Below are positions 20,370 through 31,815 of a stretch of DNA of 64,000 bases, one piece after another. The stretch covers positions 1,173,001 to 1,237,000 of the forward strand of contig CP038132.1 of the NCBI GenBank assembly GCA_004519485.1, read 5' to 3'. The DNA is from Nannochloropsis oceanica (taxonomy: Eukaryota > Sar > Eustigmatophyceae > Eustigmatales > Monodopsidaceae). The number at the start of each line of letters is the position of its first letter. Within the stretch, counting starts at the first letter, position 1. Both the position numbers and the translations under genes were made by a program. Under the pieces are notes generated by a model. The model saw only the letters and a program-made list of their open reading frames with translations, did not search any database and was not told where the DNA came from.

Positions 20370-21530
20370 TACAAGCAACACATTTATCTTGGTTGGTGTA
20401 CTTACAAGCAACACATTTAACTTGGTTGGAGTCGAAATTATGCACTCAAAAAAGGTTGTCGCATTTTTGGTTTTTCGATGGGTTTTCTAACCTCCCCGCA
20501 AAAATATTTATTGTTGCTTCTTTCACCTTCAACAAATTTATTTACATCCATTTTGTGAACGGTAGTCAATGCAGCCTTCTCCTCCTCCATCAATCTACAC
20601 ATTTTACACCCAGAGAGGCAATAGATGGCATTAATTTGGTGTTTAGAGTGTATGTTTGTGTGTATTTGCTATCTCTTGAATAACTGATTTTGATGTTCTA
20701 TGTTCTATATTCTACGTATTTATTTTTTTGGGAAAAAAATAAATAACCCTCCATTTCCTTAGAATATCGCTAATGACCCTCCAATTGCGCGTATATAGTA
20801 TATGTAGCATATCAAGCTTTGCGCTCAAGGCCCGGACTTTTCAAGGGATATCATGCCAATGTGTTTAATCCTAATCTTCGGTCGGTCAGTATCGTTCTTG
20901 ATAGATATTTCGACTCGATCGACACGTTCCATTCAGGAACTACAATTGAAAAGGAGGGAGACGGGGGCGTACTTCCCTATTGCCGATCAAGGAGACGGCG
21001 ATTCCCTCCGCGCCGAAGCGGCCAGTGCGACCGACGCTAACCCTCGGATATAAGTCTCAGGGGCCCTGGTGGTGTATGAGTACGATTATTTGGATCGAAT
21101 GCATTAGATGTATGATAACTCGCATATCGTGTATGACCACTTGCATGACTTGTACGACTATTCGCGAGGGGTGCATTCCTTTCATGCTCTGTGGAAGAAC
21201 GTGGTGGAATCAGTCCCTCCCTCCCTCCCTCCTTGACTTCCTCCATCCCTCCTGATCCCGTGTCCGTGAAGCTCCCCTCCTCGTCACTCCGGGCCACGCG
21301 CGGTTGGAAAGGCATGTCAAAATTCACGACCCACACTATGCCTAGGTAGGTAGAGAGGTGGGTAGGTAGGAGTGGAAGGAAGGAGGGAGGGACGTCGGGA
21401 TGTGGCAATAAAACCCTCTTCTCTACTGTCGGTGATTCTTCTGCCACCTCAGGCCAACTTCATCCCATCTGTTGCTTCTAATCCTTTTATCTCCCTCCCT
21501 CCCTCATTCCCTCCGTCTCTCCCTCCCTAC
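20370..21530. other. Non-coding, CCCT-rich stretch (right duplicate)
   Basis: Same content as 7025-8185; no gene supported. Confidence 0.5.
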
Positions 21531-21620
21531 CTTCCACGTCAATGCCCCGGGAGAGCAAGTCGGTGGCGACCAGCACGTTCCGATGGCCCTGGGTGAAGTC
21601 AGCGAAATAAATGTCGCGCT
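21531..21620 (-). pseudogene. Orphan DEAD-box helicase exon (right duplicate)
   Basis: Identical to 8186-8275, with motif V-like VATDLLSRGIDVE between the same acceptor and donor. Sequence to the right (21621-24207) again shows no other helicase motif. Confidence 0.65.
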
Positions 21621-21797
21621 CTAAAGAGAAAGGAAGGGAGGGGAAGAGGGAAGAAAGGGAGGGATTGGAGAAGGGAAGGGGGAGGAAGAGAGGAAGGGAT
21701 GACTTGATAAACAATTTATGCCAGGGGGGTGGAAAAAGAGAGGAAGGAAAGAAAGGAGGCATTTGTTCCGTGAGGGACGGAGGGAGGGAGAGAAGAG

Positions 21798-22582
21798 GAG
21801 CACTCTCCATTACGTCCAGATATTTGTTTACAAAGCAGCAGGCCCTCACGGTGTACAATCCGACGCAGCAGATTGATTCCCTTGTTGCCACATGTTTTTG
21901 CTTGCTTTCGCTGTGCACGTAAGGCTGGCTGGCTGACCCTTGACAGAGAGTAACACCACGTGTCCACATGTCGTGCCTGCACTCCGCCGCCCCCGCCCGC
22001 CGCCCCCTCTCTGTCATTAGCCCTCTTAAAACCCTCTCCCAGCTCCCATCTCAAATCCACCTGCCCATACATGCAGTGTCACAAATTGCCGGAATCAAGG
22101 ACCGACATTCTGCGATAGTAGACATCGCTTCAATACGAGGACGCGCATCTGGTATTCACAAGACCAAAGGCTTCACAAAGGGAAAGAAACACACGCGGTA
22201 GTAGAAACGCTGTGCGAATACATCATGAGCAAAAGAGAAGGGTTAGAAAGGAAGAATATGGAGTACATGTTTGAGATAGACATTCACCAGAAAATGAGCA
22301 TGCTTCTCCATCGCTGCCATCAATCTGCTCATGCTCTTTCTCATTATTATACCCGCGTTTTCTTTGTACCTGAAATATATTTAAAAATATATGGACAAAC
22401 AAGCTGCTGCTGCTCCCTCCTTCTCATCCTTTCCCCCTCCCTCGCTTCATTGCTACGTTGATGTGATGCTCCCCTTCTTTATCCCTCCATTCCTTCCTCC
22501 CTCCCTTGTCCTTCTCCCCTGGATGAAGGTGGAGACGAAGACGTTGTAGTCCTCCAGGTTAAGAACCGCGTGCCATCACATG
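21798..22582. repeat. Satellite-related monomer and X segment (right duplicate)
   Basis: Carries the inverted monomer-like piece (21798-22035) and the X-like piece (22083-22582), as at 8453-9237. Here the homology to the array's right flank continues past the duplication end, through 22664-22760. Confidence 0.7.
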
Positions 22583-24207
22583 GAGTGAAAGTGCTGAGGG
22601 GAGAGAGGGAGGCAGGGAGGAAAAGGTGGGTGGGGGGTAAGGGGAAATGATTCGATTTATATTCCACGCTGTATTTAGTGTGACTTTTTGGTGATATTGA
22701 TAACCACCATGGCCTAGCCTCTGAACATATCGACAGCTTTGAGGCATCGTTTGATGAAACACATTCGGACATCATTCTTCCCTCGCTCCCTCGCTCCCTC
22801 ACCAGTATTTCCCCGGAGCTGATGTCGCAGATGAAAGGCATAGCGTTCGTTCCTGCCTCCGGACATGTCCCATAGAGAGGGAGGGAGGAAGGGAGGGAGG
22901 GTAGGGGGATGATTCTGCGCTGCTTCTTAAAATAGGATGCGTGCCTCGAACTCTATCGCTCACTCCTCCTCTCTTTTTTTCTTCTTCCGATATGAAGACC
23001 TTGAAACAGAAAAGAAACCACAAGGTGAAAGACCTGAGACGAGGAAAAAGAGGAAGACAGATTGATAAATCCACGAGAGAATGACTCGACGTGCGCAATA
23101 AGTACAATAATTTCTCTAAATCCCTGACCAAATAGAACAGCGGGAAGCGCGCAATAACAATCTCATATATTTAAGATATTCCGAGGGAGCAGCTGCCGCG
23201 GTAAGCAGCCTTGTGATGAGTTGAGAGGCTGAACGCTGAACGAGGACATTTCTGCAGAACGTGGAGATGAAGAAAGGTAAGCAAATGGGTACTGCTTAGG
23301 ATGTTCTCGATTGTTTGGTCGAGAACAAGGAATACAGCGACAACAAGATACAGAGAGGGATGGACACGCATCGCGCAACTTTGTATTTGCGGATTTGGTG
23401 GATATGGACAGGGATGTGGTGAGACACATGGCAGAGATCAGATCTAACCATTGCTTCATGAACAGATAATCAATAAAAAATCGCATAAGAGAGCAATTAT
23501 CTCTTTTCCAATATCTTAAGTACGATGCGATGGCAATCCTCTTCCAAATGATGGATATGTTGGAGGGGCAAATTGTTATCTTTTTGTCTGGCAGCACACA
23601 AGCTGCGATGTAATGCGGGCTGTGACGTACCATGTAGCAGAAGTAGTCAATGTCAAAGGAGGAGACATATTATTGAGGATTAAAGAAGCTAGTTCTTCAC
23701 GTATCGGACAACGACTCAGGGGAGTTTATTGTCTATTAAGCGCAAGGGGAAAAAAAGAAAAAATTGTGGTGGGAAAAGAGTGGATCTTCGTTAACCCTAA
23801 CGGGGAATGTACTCTCGGGAGAATGTGGCAGGGAGAATGTTAGGATGTGGACAGAGTGTAAAGGTGATAATGGTCCATGTTACTGTTATTATGTCGAAAT
23901 TTCAAGCTCAGTACAGAAAATAATTATACAGATCGAGCGGAGGGGTCCGGATGATCAGGGCCAGGAAGTTTGTATCTTGACGGAGAAGTAGATCGATGCA
24001 TTGGCATTCTTGATAATGTAGGTATAAGTAAAGTTGTTCGTGACAAAAATAACTATCATATGTACATTTCTTATGTATTTTTGGTCTTTTTTGCTATCAG
24101 CTCGAGGTAGATGGAGATATTACTAAATCAGCCACCATAAACCCAAAATGCGACTTTATTTGGGCAACATAAATTTGTCTCCAACGATGCAAGATTACAC
24201 ACGGCGT
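22583..24207. other. Rearranged non-coding DNA with gene remnants
   Basis: About 22645-22760 (plus) is a diverged copy of 53461-53590. The counterpart there reads HGLASEYIDRFEALFDE; here it reads HGLASEHIDSFEASFDE after a frame break, so it is a dead exon-like fragment of an unrecognised gene. Bases 23440-23610 (minus) match 35580-35760 (plus) at roughly 75% by eye, a dispersed repeat of unknown kind. No intact gene is seen. Confidence 0.5.
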
Positions 24208-25816
24208 TCAATTAGACGACACGCGCAATATGGAAGGTAGGGGATCACCATGACACATGACGCAGACAATGCCCTGCATTCCATTTGCAAGCGCCATGCA
24301 GACAGATACGTAGACACCGGGATTGTTAGTGACGACGCGACAGTCTAGCCTCTCTACCTTCCGGGACGATTTGAAGATTCTGACGGTAGTTAGAGCTTTC
24401 AAAAGCGCCAAGTTATCTTCCGCGTCGACAAGGTTCCAGAAGCTGGACCCCAGCAGCTGCGAGGGCTCGATGTGAAAGACGCACTGAGCGGCCTCGTTGA
24501 TGTACAGCACCTTGCACTGAATGTCGGGGGAAATGACACATATCACGTAAGGCGCATGGTCGACAATATTTTTGTAAATTCCCATACGATTTACGTCGCT
24601 GCGCAGGTCACCTTCCAGACTGTTGCGGCGATGGCGAGATGAACAATTGTAGATTTTGGCGCGTATCTTACGTCGCTTCACTTTCTCCTCCACCGTTAAA
24701 CCCGACAAGTCCTCTTTTGACGCTCTTCGCTGCTTCTCTGTACTCTGTTATACAGGATGAACGAGTAAGTGTAGAGAAATAGAGAGTCCCTAAAAGATGC
24801 TATGCCAAACACGCAGCCAAGGACACTTCTCTCATATCTCTCGCCGGAATATACTTATTCATAATCTTGAAGTATCTGCCAGGCAGCAGTCCCACAAAAA
24901 CGCCCATTACACCAGCTCGAATCTCTTGTGGCGGAAGGGGGGCCTCGCCCAGCGGTGCAATTGGTGGGTAAAGCTTGACATCCGAATGCTCAATGAGTGG
25001 GAATTTATTCATCGAAAAGTTCTTCGTCGACTCCATCACATGCTGCCTTTCAAGCGGCTGCGTTTGGCATTGTGTGGGGTAGTGGAGCTGCATAACTGGG
25101 TGACTTCTATTGAGGTGACGATGTTGCTGATGCTGATGCTGTGTTTTGAAGGATGACGAGACCTCGGAGAGTACATTAATCATCTTGTACTTGAGGATAG
25201 AATGTTGATGAATGGTTGACGAGCGAAATTTTTGCTGATATTGGGTCACAGAGGATTGCGAAGAGTTGTCGACTGCCTGCTTCATGATTTCTGAGACTTT
25301 GTGGGGGGGTGTATGTATGTGCATTGGTGAGTACACGTTCGAGGGATAGATCTGCTGAATGTATGTTGTATGAATACAGACGTGCCCCGGGATCTGCAAG
25401 GAGGAGAAAATTCATGGAAATACGGCATTGACCTCTGCGCGCATAACCTTAACAGAGACATGAGATGACGTTTAAAGAGAATCAGCATAATATACACATA
25501 GGGACAAGCTATGGAATGGTGGGCACTGATCGCTGTCGAGAAACATACTGTGATTCGTCGCCAGGAGAGAAGTGGCCAATAATGAGGAATATGGCCGCTT
25601 GGAAACGGGAATAGGGTCCGCGGCGACGCAGCATGCTGCCAAGCTGCACAGGGCTGCAGCGCCGCCGTGTACCTCTTTCTTGTCCAAGACAATGGATGAT
25701 AAACTGCTGTGTTGCTGCTTCAATTTATGGGGACAGCCGCGCTGTTTCTGGTCACACGGCTGCTCAGCAGTGGAACCAAAGCTTTCCATAAGAGTATGAC
25801 GTACATCGAACGCCAT
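24208..25816 (-). CDS. bZIP-PAS transcription factor, paralogue 1 (three exons)
   Basis: Proposed exons 25549-25816, 24845-25290 and 24208-24744 join in phase to give 416 aa. Exon 1 is polar with no motif; exon 2 is Q/H/S-rich. Exon 3 has a basic region (KVKRRKIRAKIYNCSSRHRR, residues about 259-278, with the N-x2-S-R-x-R-R pattern of bZIP DNA-binding helices), little or no leucine zipper, then a PAS domain (about 295-395: YKNIVDHAPYVICVISPD, VLYINEAA, LLGSSFW). bZIP-PAS proteins are known from diatoms and other heterokonts. The LOV photoreceptor cysteine motif of aureochromes is not seen, so it is probably not a blue-light receptor. Intron 1 is GT-AG; intron 2 would use a GC donor (CCG|GCGAGA) where the paralogue has GTAAGA. 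The paralogue at 39355-40974 supports every boundary. Confidence 0.8.
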
Positions 25817-25847
25817 TCTAGGCTTCTTTAAGTACGACAGCGACTAC

Positions 25848-27344
25848 GCAATTGATCGCAGAGCCTCTGACATGTGATTTATATTTGCAGGTGTGTGCGG
25901 GAAGGTAAGTGCACGTGAGATAAGGGCAGGAAGATGGTTCCAACGGATTAATCACCACTGTGACAAATTGTACTCAAGTCACAAAAACAGAGTCATAAAC
26001 GAGTTTATATGGGCGCTTTCAGCCAGATGCCGCTGGTCGTTCGCAAGATGAATTCCTCCTCTCCCTCTTTCACTTTAGGTGCCCTTGATACAGAGTGTTC
26101 TGGCTACCGTGGAGGGATATGGGAAGCAAAAGAATACTTGAGCAATACAATGCTATATTGTTGGTTGTTGCGTTGCCATTCACTTAAGTACCTCTGTCCT
26201 GTCCCGAAATACAGATACATGACTAGGTGACTGCTACAAAGATTGTCACTATAATATAGATATAAGGAGTAAAGGACGCCTGCAGGTGATGTTGTGTCCC
26301 ATTTACCAACATCTTTTGCCACAGATTATCTGATATTGCGTTGATTCAGCCTGCCAGGGAAGTTTACGTTAGAAACCCTAGATACAGACGAACTATCGGG
26401 TGTCGCATAAAGCATTCGCATCCGTAGATAAAATCAAGCGATTACGAAGCACAGAAAAAATTGGAAATACACAATGACAGCTAACAATAAAGGTAGAGAC
26501 GAAGTTAAGAAATCCAAAGCCATTTTCCTGCAGGAGAGCGAAAGCAATAAAGCATTTCTGCTCATTTAGACACGAAGATGACATTGCCCCATAAAAATAC
26601 ATTAGCAAACTAGACATAGTTGTTGTAAAAGATATCTTTTTTAATTTGTATCCAGGTCACACGTTCGACGACTATTCTGCAAACATGGCCTGAACGACTG
26701 ATTATTACGATAGTCGTCGATAGTCGTCGATAGTCATGTGATTTATTGTAATCGTGCATGTTTCCCATCGAGACCGACAAACAGTCGTCGTAGTTGTGCA
26801 TGATTTCCATCGAGCGACGACTAGTAGTTGTCACAGTCGTGCATAGATATCATCAAGCGACGACTATTCGGTCATCGCATGCGTCCATATTTTCATCGAC
26901 CTACGACAATATGCAACTTATAGCCGTCACAACGACCTTGACCACTATAAACTGTCGTTATACAGCGGCGTAGAAGTGGATCAAAGGTTGGATGACTACT
27001 CTGTGAAGATGGCCTGTACGAATGACTATTAATCATTTAATTACAGTCGTAAAAAGTCTTTGATAATCATGTGATTAGTCGTAGTCGTGCAGATTTTCCA
27101 TTGTGAACGACTACAACTACTAATAGTCGTGCATGATTTCCATCAAGGACGACTTCGACGACTATTGGTCGTGCATAATCGAAGGACAGGATGACTAACG
27201 ATTGACTAGATTATACCGGTAGTCATCCAACGTGTGATCTAGGTGCATTATAAGGGGTCGGAACGCTCAGGGAGAGGGCTTCCTATGAATTTGTTCTAAG
27301 TGTTCCGTTTGCCGCCACATTGTCACAAACGCAAGTGCTGTACT
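25848..27344. repeat. 1.5-kb repeat copy forming the 5' flank of bZIP-PAS 1
   Basis: Starts only 32 bases from the start codon of the bZIP-PAS gene and runs away from it. Collinear with 5592-7024 and 18937-20369, with substitutions and short indels. It contains the GTCGT palindromic tract (about 26655-27235). It probably includes that gene's 5' UTR and promoter. The other end abuts the truncated gene at 27458. Confidence 0.75.
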
Positions 27345-27457
27345 GGATGAGGGGCAGAGCTCTAATTTCATACCAGTTGAAGCGTAAGGAAAATCAAAAA
27401 CCAGCCAGTCCCATTAATGTACTCTTTCCCCCCCCCCTCTTTCCCTACAACGCACAG

Positions 27458-28014
27458 AAAGGGCTCTGCGAGATCATGTCGCCCGCTGTCACCGACCTCC
27501 TGCATGGTACGGGCTTCGTGCAAATGAAATAATGAAGTATGCCCCGGGGGACTTCTCGTTCCTTTTTCTCAAGCGTCACGACAGCCCGGACGACCCGTCC
27601 AAGGCCACCTACCTGCCCATCTTCCGCTGTATGTCCGACCAGACCACCGTCTCCACCAACCACGGCACGGGCATTGTCACCTACACGTCGCCCGACCTCT
27701 CTTGTGAGCTGACCTGTGTGGTCGGGCAGGACAGGACCTGCTCGATGATGCTGCAGCGGGTGGTGAAGGCCGTGGGAGCCATGGGAGGGAGCACCATTAT
27801 CTGCGATCCCTTTACCAAGGGCTGCCGAGTCAAGGAGATGACGCTTGAAACGTTCATCGACGGGGGCGTGCAAACCACCGGCTGCCTGATGAGTGAATGC
27901 TTGTCGCTACTTGCCACCCCAGTCATCAAGACCAAGCCTACCCTCACTGCTCCTGCGATGCCTGATGCGGCGGCGCCTGCTCCCCCTAAGGGAAAGCTGC
28001 GTCGTGATGTGTAA
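27458..28014 (+). pseudogene. 3' portion of an unrecognised GC-rich gene, cut by the 1.5-kb repeat
   Basis: After a pyrimidine tract and CAG acceptor the frame reads KGLCEIMSPAVTDLLHGTGF. An ~8-bp direct duplication (ATGAAATAATGAAG, about 27526-27533) then changes frame, and a 160-codon frame follows from ATG 27532: YAPGDFSFLFLKRHD, NHGTGIVTYTSPDL, GSTIICDPFTKGC and a proline/alanine-rich tail ending PPKGKLRRDV. The GC-rich codon use and protein-like composition argue that it is genuine coding sequence. No family is recognised. Upstream, only the repeat ending at 27344 is present, so the 5' exons are missing. An ATG-initiated 160-aa product cannot be excluded. Confidence 0.5.
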
Positions 28015-28680
28015 GAAGGAAGGGGGGAAAAGGGGGGGGAGAGGGGCAGAAGAGGGGTCTCTAATTTCTTCCAGTGGGGCTATTTAGGATTCGTTGTGTG
28101 GAGGGCTGCATCAGATGGACAAATCTATTGGGATGAGGGAGAGACATTAGAAAAAGGAAGAGGAGGGAAGATCCTCCCAGGAGGGAATAAAGGAGGGGAG
28201 GAAGGAGAGGCAGTATGTGCAGAGAGGTGGTTATGTAGGTGGTGCACATACGCACAAACACAGTATGAGACGCGCCAAGATTATCATAAGTAGATGAGCA
28301 AGAGAGGGTGACAAAGCAAAAGCAGTGTACAAACAGCTGGGACGCGAACGAGAGGCAGGCACACCACCACCACCACCACCACCACCACCATCACCACACA
28401 CAATGAGAAACAGCATGGAAAAAAGGAAGAAATCGGACGATCCATTTTCAGGGTAGCATCGTTACATTTGTCCTCTTTCCTATCCTTGTTCATTTTTCTC
28501 GCTTTTTGGCTGTTCCGTTGCGTTACAGCTTATTCCCTCTCCCTACCTGTCGCTTCATTCATTCATCTCCTCCCTCTTTCTTCTCCTCTCCGTCGCCATT
28601 CCCATTCTCCCCCTCCTCCTTGTCCTCTTTAGCATTCTCCACTCCCTTTGTTGATGTTACGGATAAACCAGCGGCTGCTT

Positions 28681-28713
<33 letters not shown>

Positions 28714-28736
28714 TTGTTGTTGTTGTTGTTGTTGCT

Positions 28737-28769
<33 letters not shown>

Positions 28770-29150
28770 GCTGTTGTTGTTGTTGTTGTTGTTGATACAT
28801 AACTTTCTGTATAGTCCGTGCGTTATTTAAGGAGGATTAAGCGAGATACGTCGATTCTCGCCATTTCGGCTCTTTTATTTCTTATAGCTGTCATTGAGCA
28901 TGGTATCTGTAAAGATGTCTCGCAAGTCGAGTTTGAGTGGACCTAGACTTTACTCGAATTGATACTATTTCACAGCGTTTTATTCAGTAGACATTCCCAG
29001 AAAAGCCCCCCCCCCCGAAAAAATATCATAAATGGTGTCCTCACACCACACACTCGAAAACGCTGGAGAATAGGCCGAATAACTGAATCATTGTTCGAAA
29101 TGCGAGCACTTCCATCACTGATACACTCTTTTTTTAGGGTGAGGGAGCCC
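28015..29150. other. Simple-repeat-rich intergenic region
   Basis: Contains A/G-rich DNA (28015-28220), a CAC run (28362-28391) and the CTG/TTG microsatellite (28681-28793). A lone terminal piece of the foldback MITE (28799-28819) ends in CTGTATAGTCCG. Long 'polyvaline' or 'polyleucine' frames here are only the microsatellite read through. Confidence 0.6.
28681..28793 (+). repeat. CTG/TTG trinucleotide microsatellite
   Basis: About 37 triplets of CTG and TTG with two interruptions. Directly followed by the terminal sequence of the CGGACTATACAG foldback element, so element insertion or replication may have seeded or bounded it. Confidence 0.9.
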
Positions 29151-29720
29151 ATGAAGAGATGTTTGATCGTTTGGACCATTCTGTTTGCAATAGTAGGTTC
29201 GTCCGTGTACCATGTATTGCTATTGGGACGAATTCAACAGCACCTGGCACTGGACATGGTAGACGACCTGTGGACCTGGTGTGTGTGTCAAGGGTCCCTA
29301 TCTTTCGTCAAACGGACGCCTTAGCAATTGAATTTTAAAAATTGGACAACGCAAGAAGAGCGAAGTGCCACAAATCAATCGCAAGGGACATCGAAATTCA
29401 TCGAAACGCCGTGAACTTGACCATACCTTCCGAGGAATTCATCGTCGAAAACCGCTATCACACAGACAATCTTGGTCGATGGATTCGAATTTCACAGCCG
29501 TTTTGGTAGAAATTCGCGCCTTCAGACGGCCATGCCATGACTGCTATCCATCAAGGAAGCCTTGAACAACCGCTCTGTCTCCTGACACATACAGAGTGTT
29601 GGGGGTTGTTTCATCTTACCCGTGACTATAAAATCATTTTGATGTCGAAATCTTCTAGACACACGCAGGCCGGGAAAAGATGAACCAGGGTTAGGATTAT
29701 TGTAGATGCCACTTTCTAGT
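29151..29720 (+). pseudogene. Possible dead type II membrane protein gene
   Basis: From ATG 29151 the frame reads KRCLIVWTILFAIVGSSVYH, a basic residue pair plus a ~17-residue hydrophobic segment typical of Golgi signal anchors, then stops at 29324. Beyond it another frame (about 29340-29680) stays largely open, with protein-like stretches such as NLTIPSEEFIVENRYHTDN, but is cut by stops. This is consistent with a decayed glycosyltransferase or similar luminal enzyme, but no catalytic motif is recognised; an intron could also lie between. Confidence 0.35.
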
Positions 29721-30847
29721 CTCGGTTTTAGGACCAGAATGATTCACATAGAAAGCCATCTTCATCCATGGAAACATGTCCTGCATTTTGTCACATTTCT
29801 TTCTCTGGTGCATTCATGCTCTTTTTCACACATTATGCCTTATCACGAAAAAGGGTGCTATCAGTGAGATCCTGACAGATCCAGGTTTTTATGAGACATA
29901 ACTGGTCAGAACTTTTTTCTCCAGGTGAGTAGGTTATAGTGGGTACCGGGGTGTTTGATAGCCCCCAAACCTTCAAACTTAGGGAGGCTGCAAAATACTT
30001 TGATACCTTGTTGTTTTTCTGGCACTCACGAATGATAAGTCTTTCCCCCTTTACTAAGATGCAACGGAAAGCCAAATGGTTGTCGTAATATGATTCTGTG
30101 ATTTGTTGACAGAAACAATGGCATTGAAGAGAATTCTTGGATAAGGATCGCGAGCGTGGTTGATAGGGTGCTTCCCGCGGTTAGATTAGGAATGCTCATC
30201 AGCCGATATCGATATAAATGATTGACCTACGCATCAATCATTATTTTTTCTTTATCATTCATGCGGCTGTCTCTTCGCAACTCATCGATTGGAGGAAGGG
30301 GAGATTTTCTTTGCGTAAGTAGGAACTCGTTTCGACAATTCTTTCAAGGTATGTCGCTAATATGAACGATCTCCCCGCGCCTTTTCCCATTGTTTTCACT
30401 TGTTTTTCCGATCAATTTGTTCTATCTCCACTCGACAGTATTGACAAGTAGGTACACGTGTAAAAGCGATCTTATTTTTTTTCCTTTTGAGTTTCCAGAT
30501 AATTTAAAGCCCGCATCCCAACCAGAAAGCAAGAAATTTTCTTCAGAAATGATGTTTTCAAATTGTTCCTTCATTAGTTTCCACAAGTTCTGGGATTTTC
30601 ATTCTCCTAATGAGCTGAGAATGAAACAAATAATGAAAACTCTTGCCGTTGCGCGTGGTGGATGGCGACAAAGCGTGGGATAACTTGATCTGTTCACTGA
30701 ACATCACAAGGGACATTGATAAATAGGCTACTGCAGGTGGTACATTTGATTATATGTTTTTTGTCATTTTGAGAATAATGCCGATGTTGTTAATGTAAGA
30801 AATCTCGGAGAGTAGATAAAAGCAGGCTGACTTGAAATGTTTGTTAT
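29721..30847. other. Intergenic, no gene recognised
   Basis: AT-rich. An 80-codon minus frame (29833-30075) and a 97-codon plus frame (30390-30683) have no motif or splice support and are not called. Confidence 0.45.
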
Positions 30848-31261
30848 CGGACTATACAGAAAATTTTGTAAGTTTTTTACTCTTTTTACTTTTTTGGGGT
30901 TTTAGTCACCATTACGAGCCTTGTCACCGGCATAGTGACATCTCCTTCTATCATATTTTGAGCACCAAAATAAGCCCGCCTCGCATGACGGGGAAGCTGC
31001 CGGCATCAGCCCCACTCGTCGGCGCGGAATGACCGGCAGCCAAAGGAGCGGCTTGTTTAGAGCGGGATGGCGTCATCGTCTCGCGAAAATGTCAGTGGCC
31101 TGGTGCCTGCAGCTTCCCCGTCATGCGGGGCGGGCTTAGTTTGGTGCTCACAATATGATAGAAGGAGATGTCACCATGCCGGTGACAAGGCTCGTAATGG
31201 CGGTTAAAATCCCAAAAAAGTAAAAAGAGCAAAAAAATTACATAACATTCTGTATAGTCCG
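30848..31261. mobile_element. Foldback MITE with ~165-bp terminal inverted repeats
   Basis: Starts CGGACTATACAGAAAATTTT and ends with its complement (...TGTATAGTCCG). The inverted arms pair over about 165 bases around an ~85-bp centre containing CCGGCAGCCAAAGGAG. There is no coding capacity. One-ended relatives lie at 42487-42705 and 58725-58960, and a bare end at 28799-28819. It is a non-autonomous DNA transposon of foldback/MITE type; the superfamily is unknown and no clear target-site duplication was seen. Confidence 0.8.
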
Positions 31262-31340
31262 TCAAAGGCCATAATATCGAGTGCCAGTCCCTCTAATACT
31301 GCAGTCATATAGACATCCGCTGCATCACTAACCCAAAGAC

Positions 31341-31539
31341 GTCTGTCCTTTCTCAAGGCAGATCCAATATGGCCGACGGGAAAAATCGATCCGGCCGGTC
31401 CGAGGCTGCTGCCCAATAAGCCTCGTCATGGAACCTGTAGGTCTGTCCTTTCTCAAGGCAGATCCAATACGGCCGACGGGAAAAATCAATCCGGCCGGTC
31501 GGAGGCTGCTGCCCAATAAGCCTCGTCATTGAACTGTAG
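31341..31539 (+). repeat. Two tandem ~100-bp units
   Basis: GTCTGTCCTTTCTCAAGGCA begins both units (31341 and 31441), each running through GCCGACGGGAAAAATC to AAGCCTCGTCAT, with a handful of differences. Function unknown; it lies between the MITE and the 3' end of the Fringe-like gene. Confidence 0.85.
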
Positions 31540-31815
31540 ATGAGGATGGAGGGCCACATAGGATTTGTCCTTCTCCATCCGCGGGGCCGTGGCGTAGATA
31601 TTGAGCTTATGGCAAATCCTGGCCATAGCTTGCGCATTGTCTCACCGAGCAATCGCGGCCATCCTAGAGACAATGCTGTCAGCGTTTGTTTTTGCTCTCA
31701 GCTAGCATCATGCCTTAAAGACTACGAAGAGTCAACAAAGTTTTCTTTCACTGTCTTCTCTTAGAAGAAGGAATTTTTGTTTCTATAAGGTTGTAGCAAC
31801 TTCTTCCTGAATTTA

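Larger units (their letters stand above)
13346..22663. repeat. Right copy of the segmental duplication
   Basis: Partner of 1-9318 (offset 13345). Its left end lies inside the coding sequence of the large GT gene (at codon 674), which is uninterrupted here, but the true left boundary is unknown because the other copy runs off the window. Its right end (22663) is followed by sequence with a homologue at 53481 on, so this side keeps the ancestral continuation. Confidence 0.95.

Noticed and set aside
24208-25816. Aureochrome (bZIP-LOV blue-light receptor)
   Set aside because: The flavin-binding cysteine motif of LOV domains is not seen; only a general PAS pattern is present.
28506-28830. Poly-valine and poly-leucine frames
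   Set aside because: Read-through of the CTG/TTG microsatellite.
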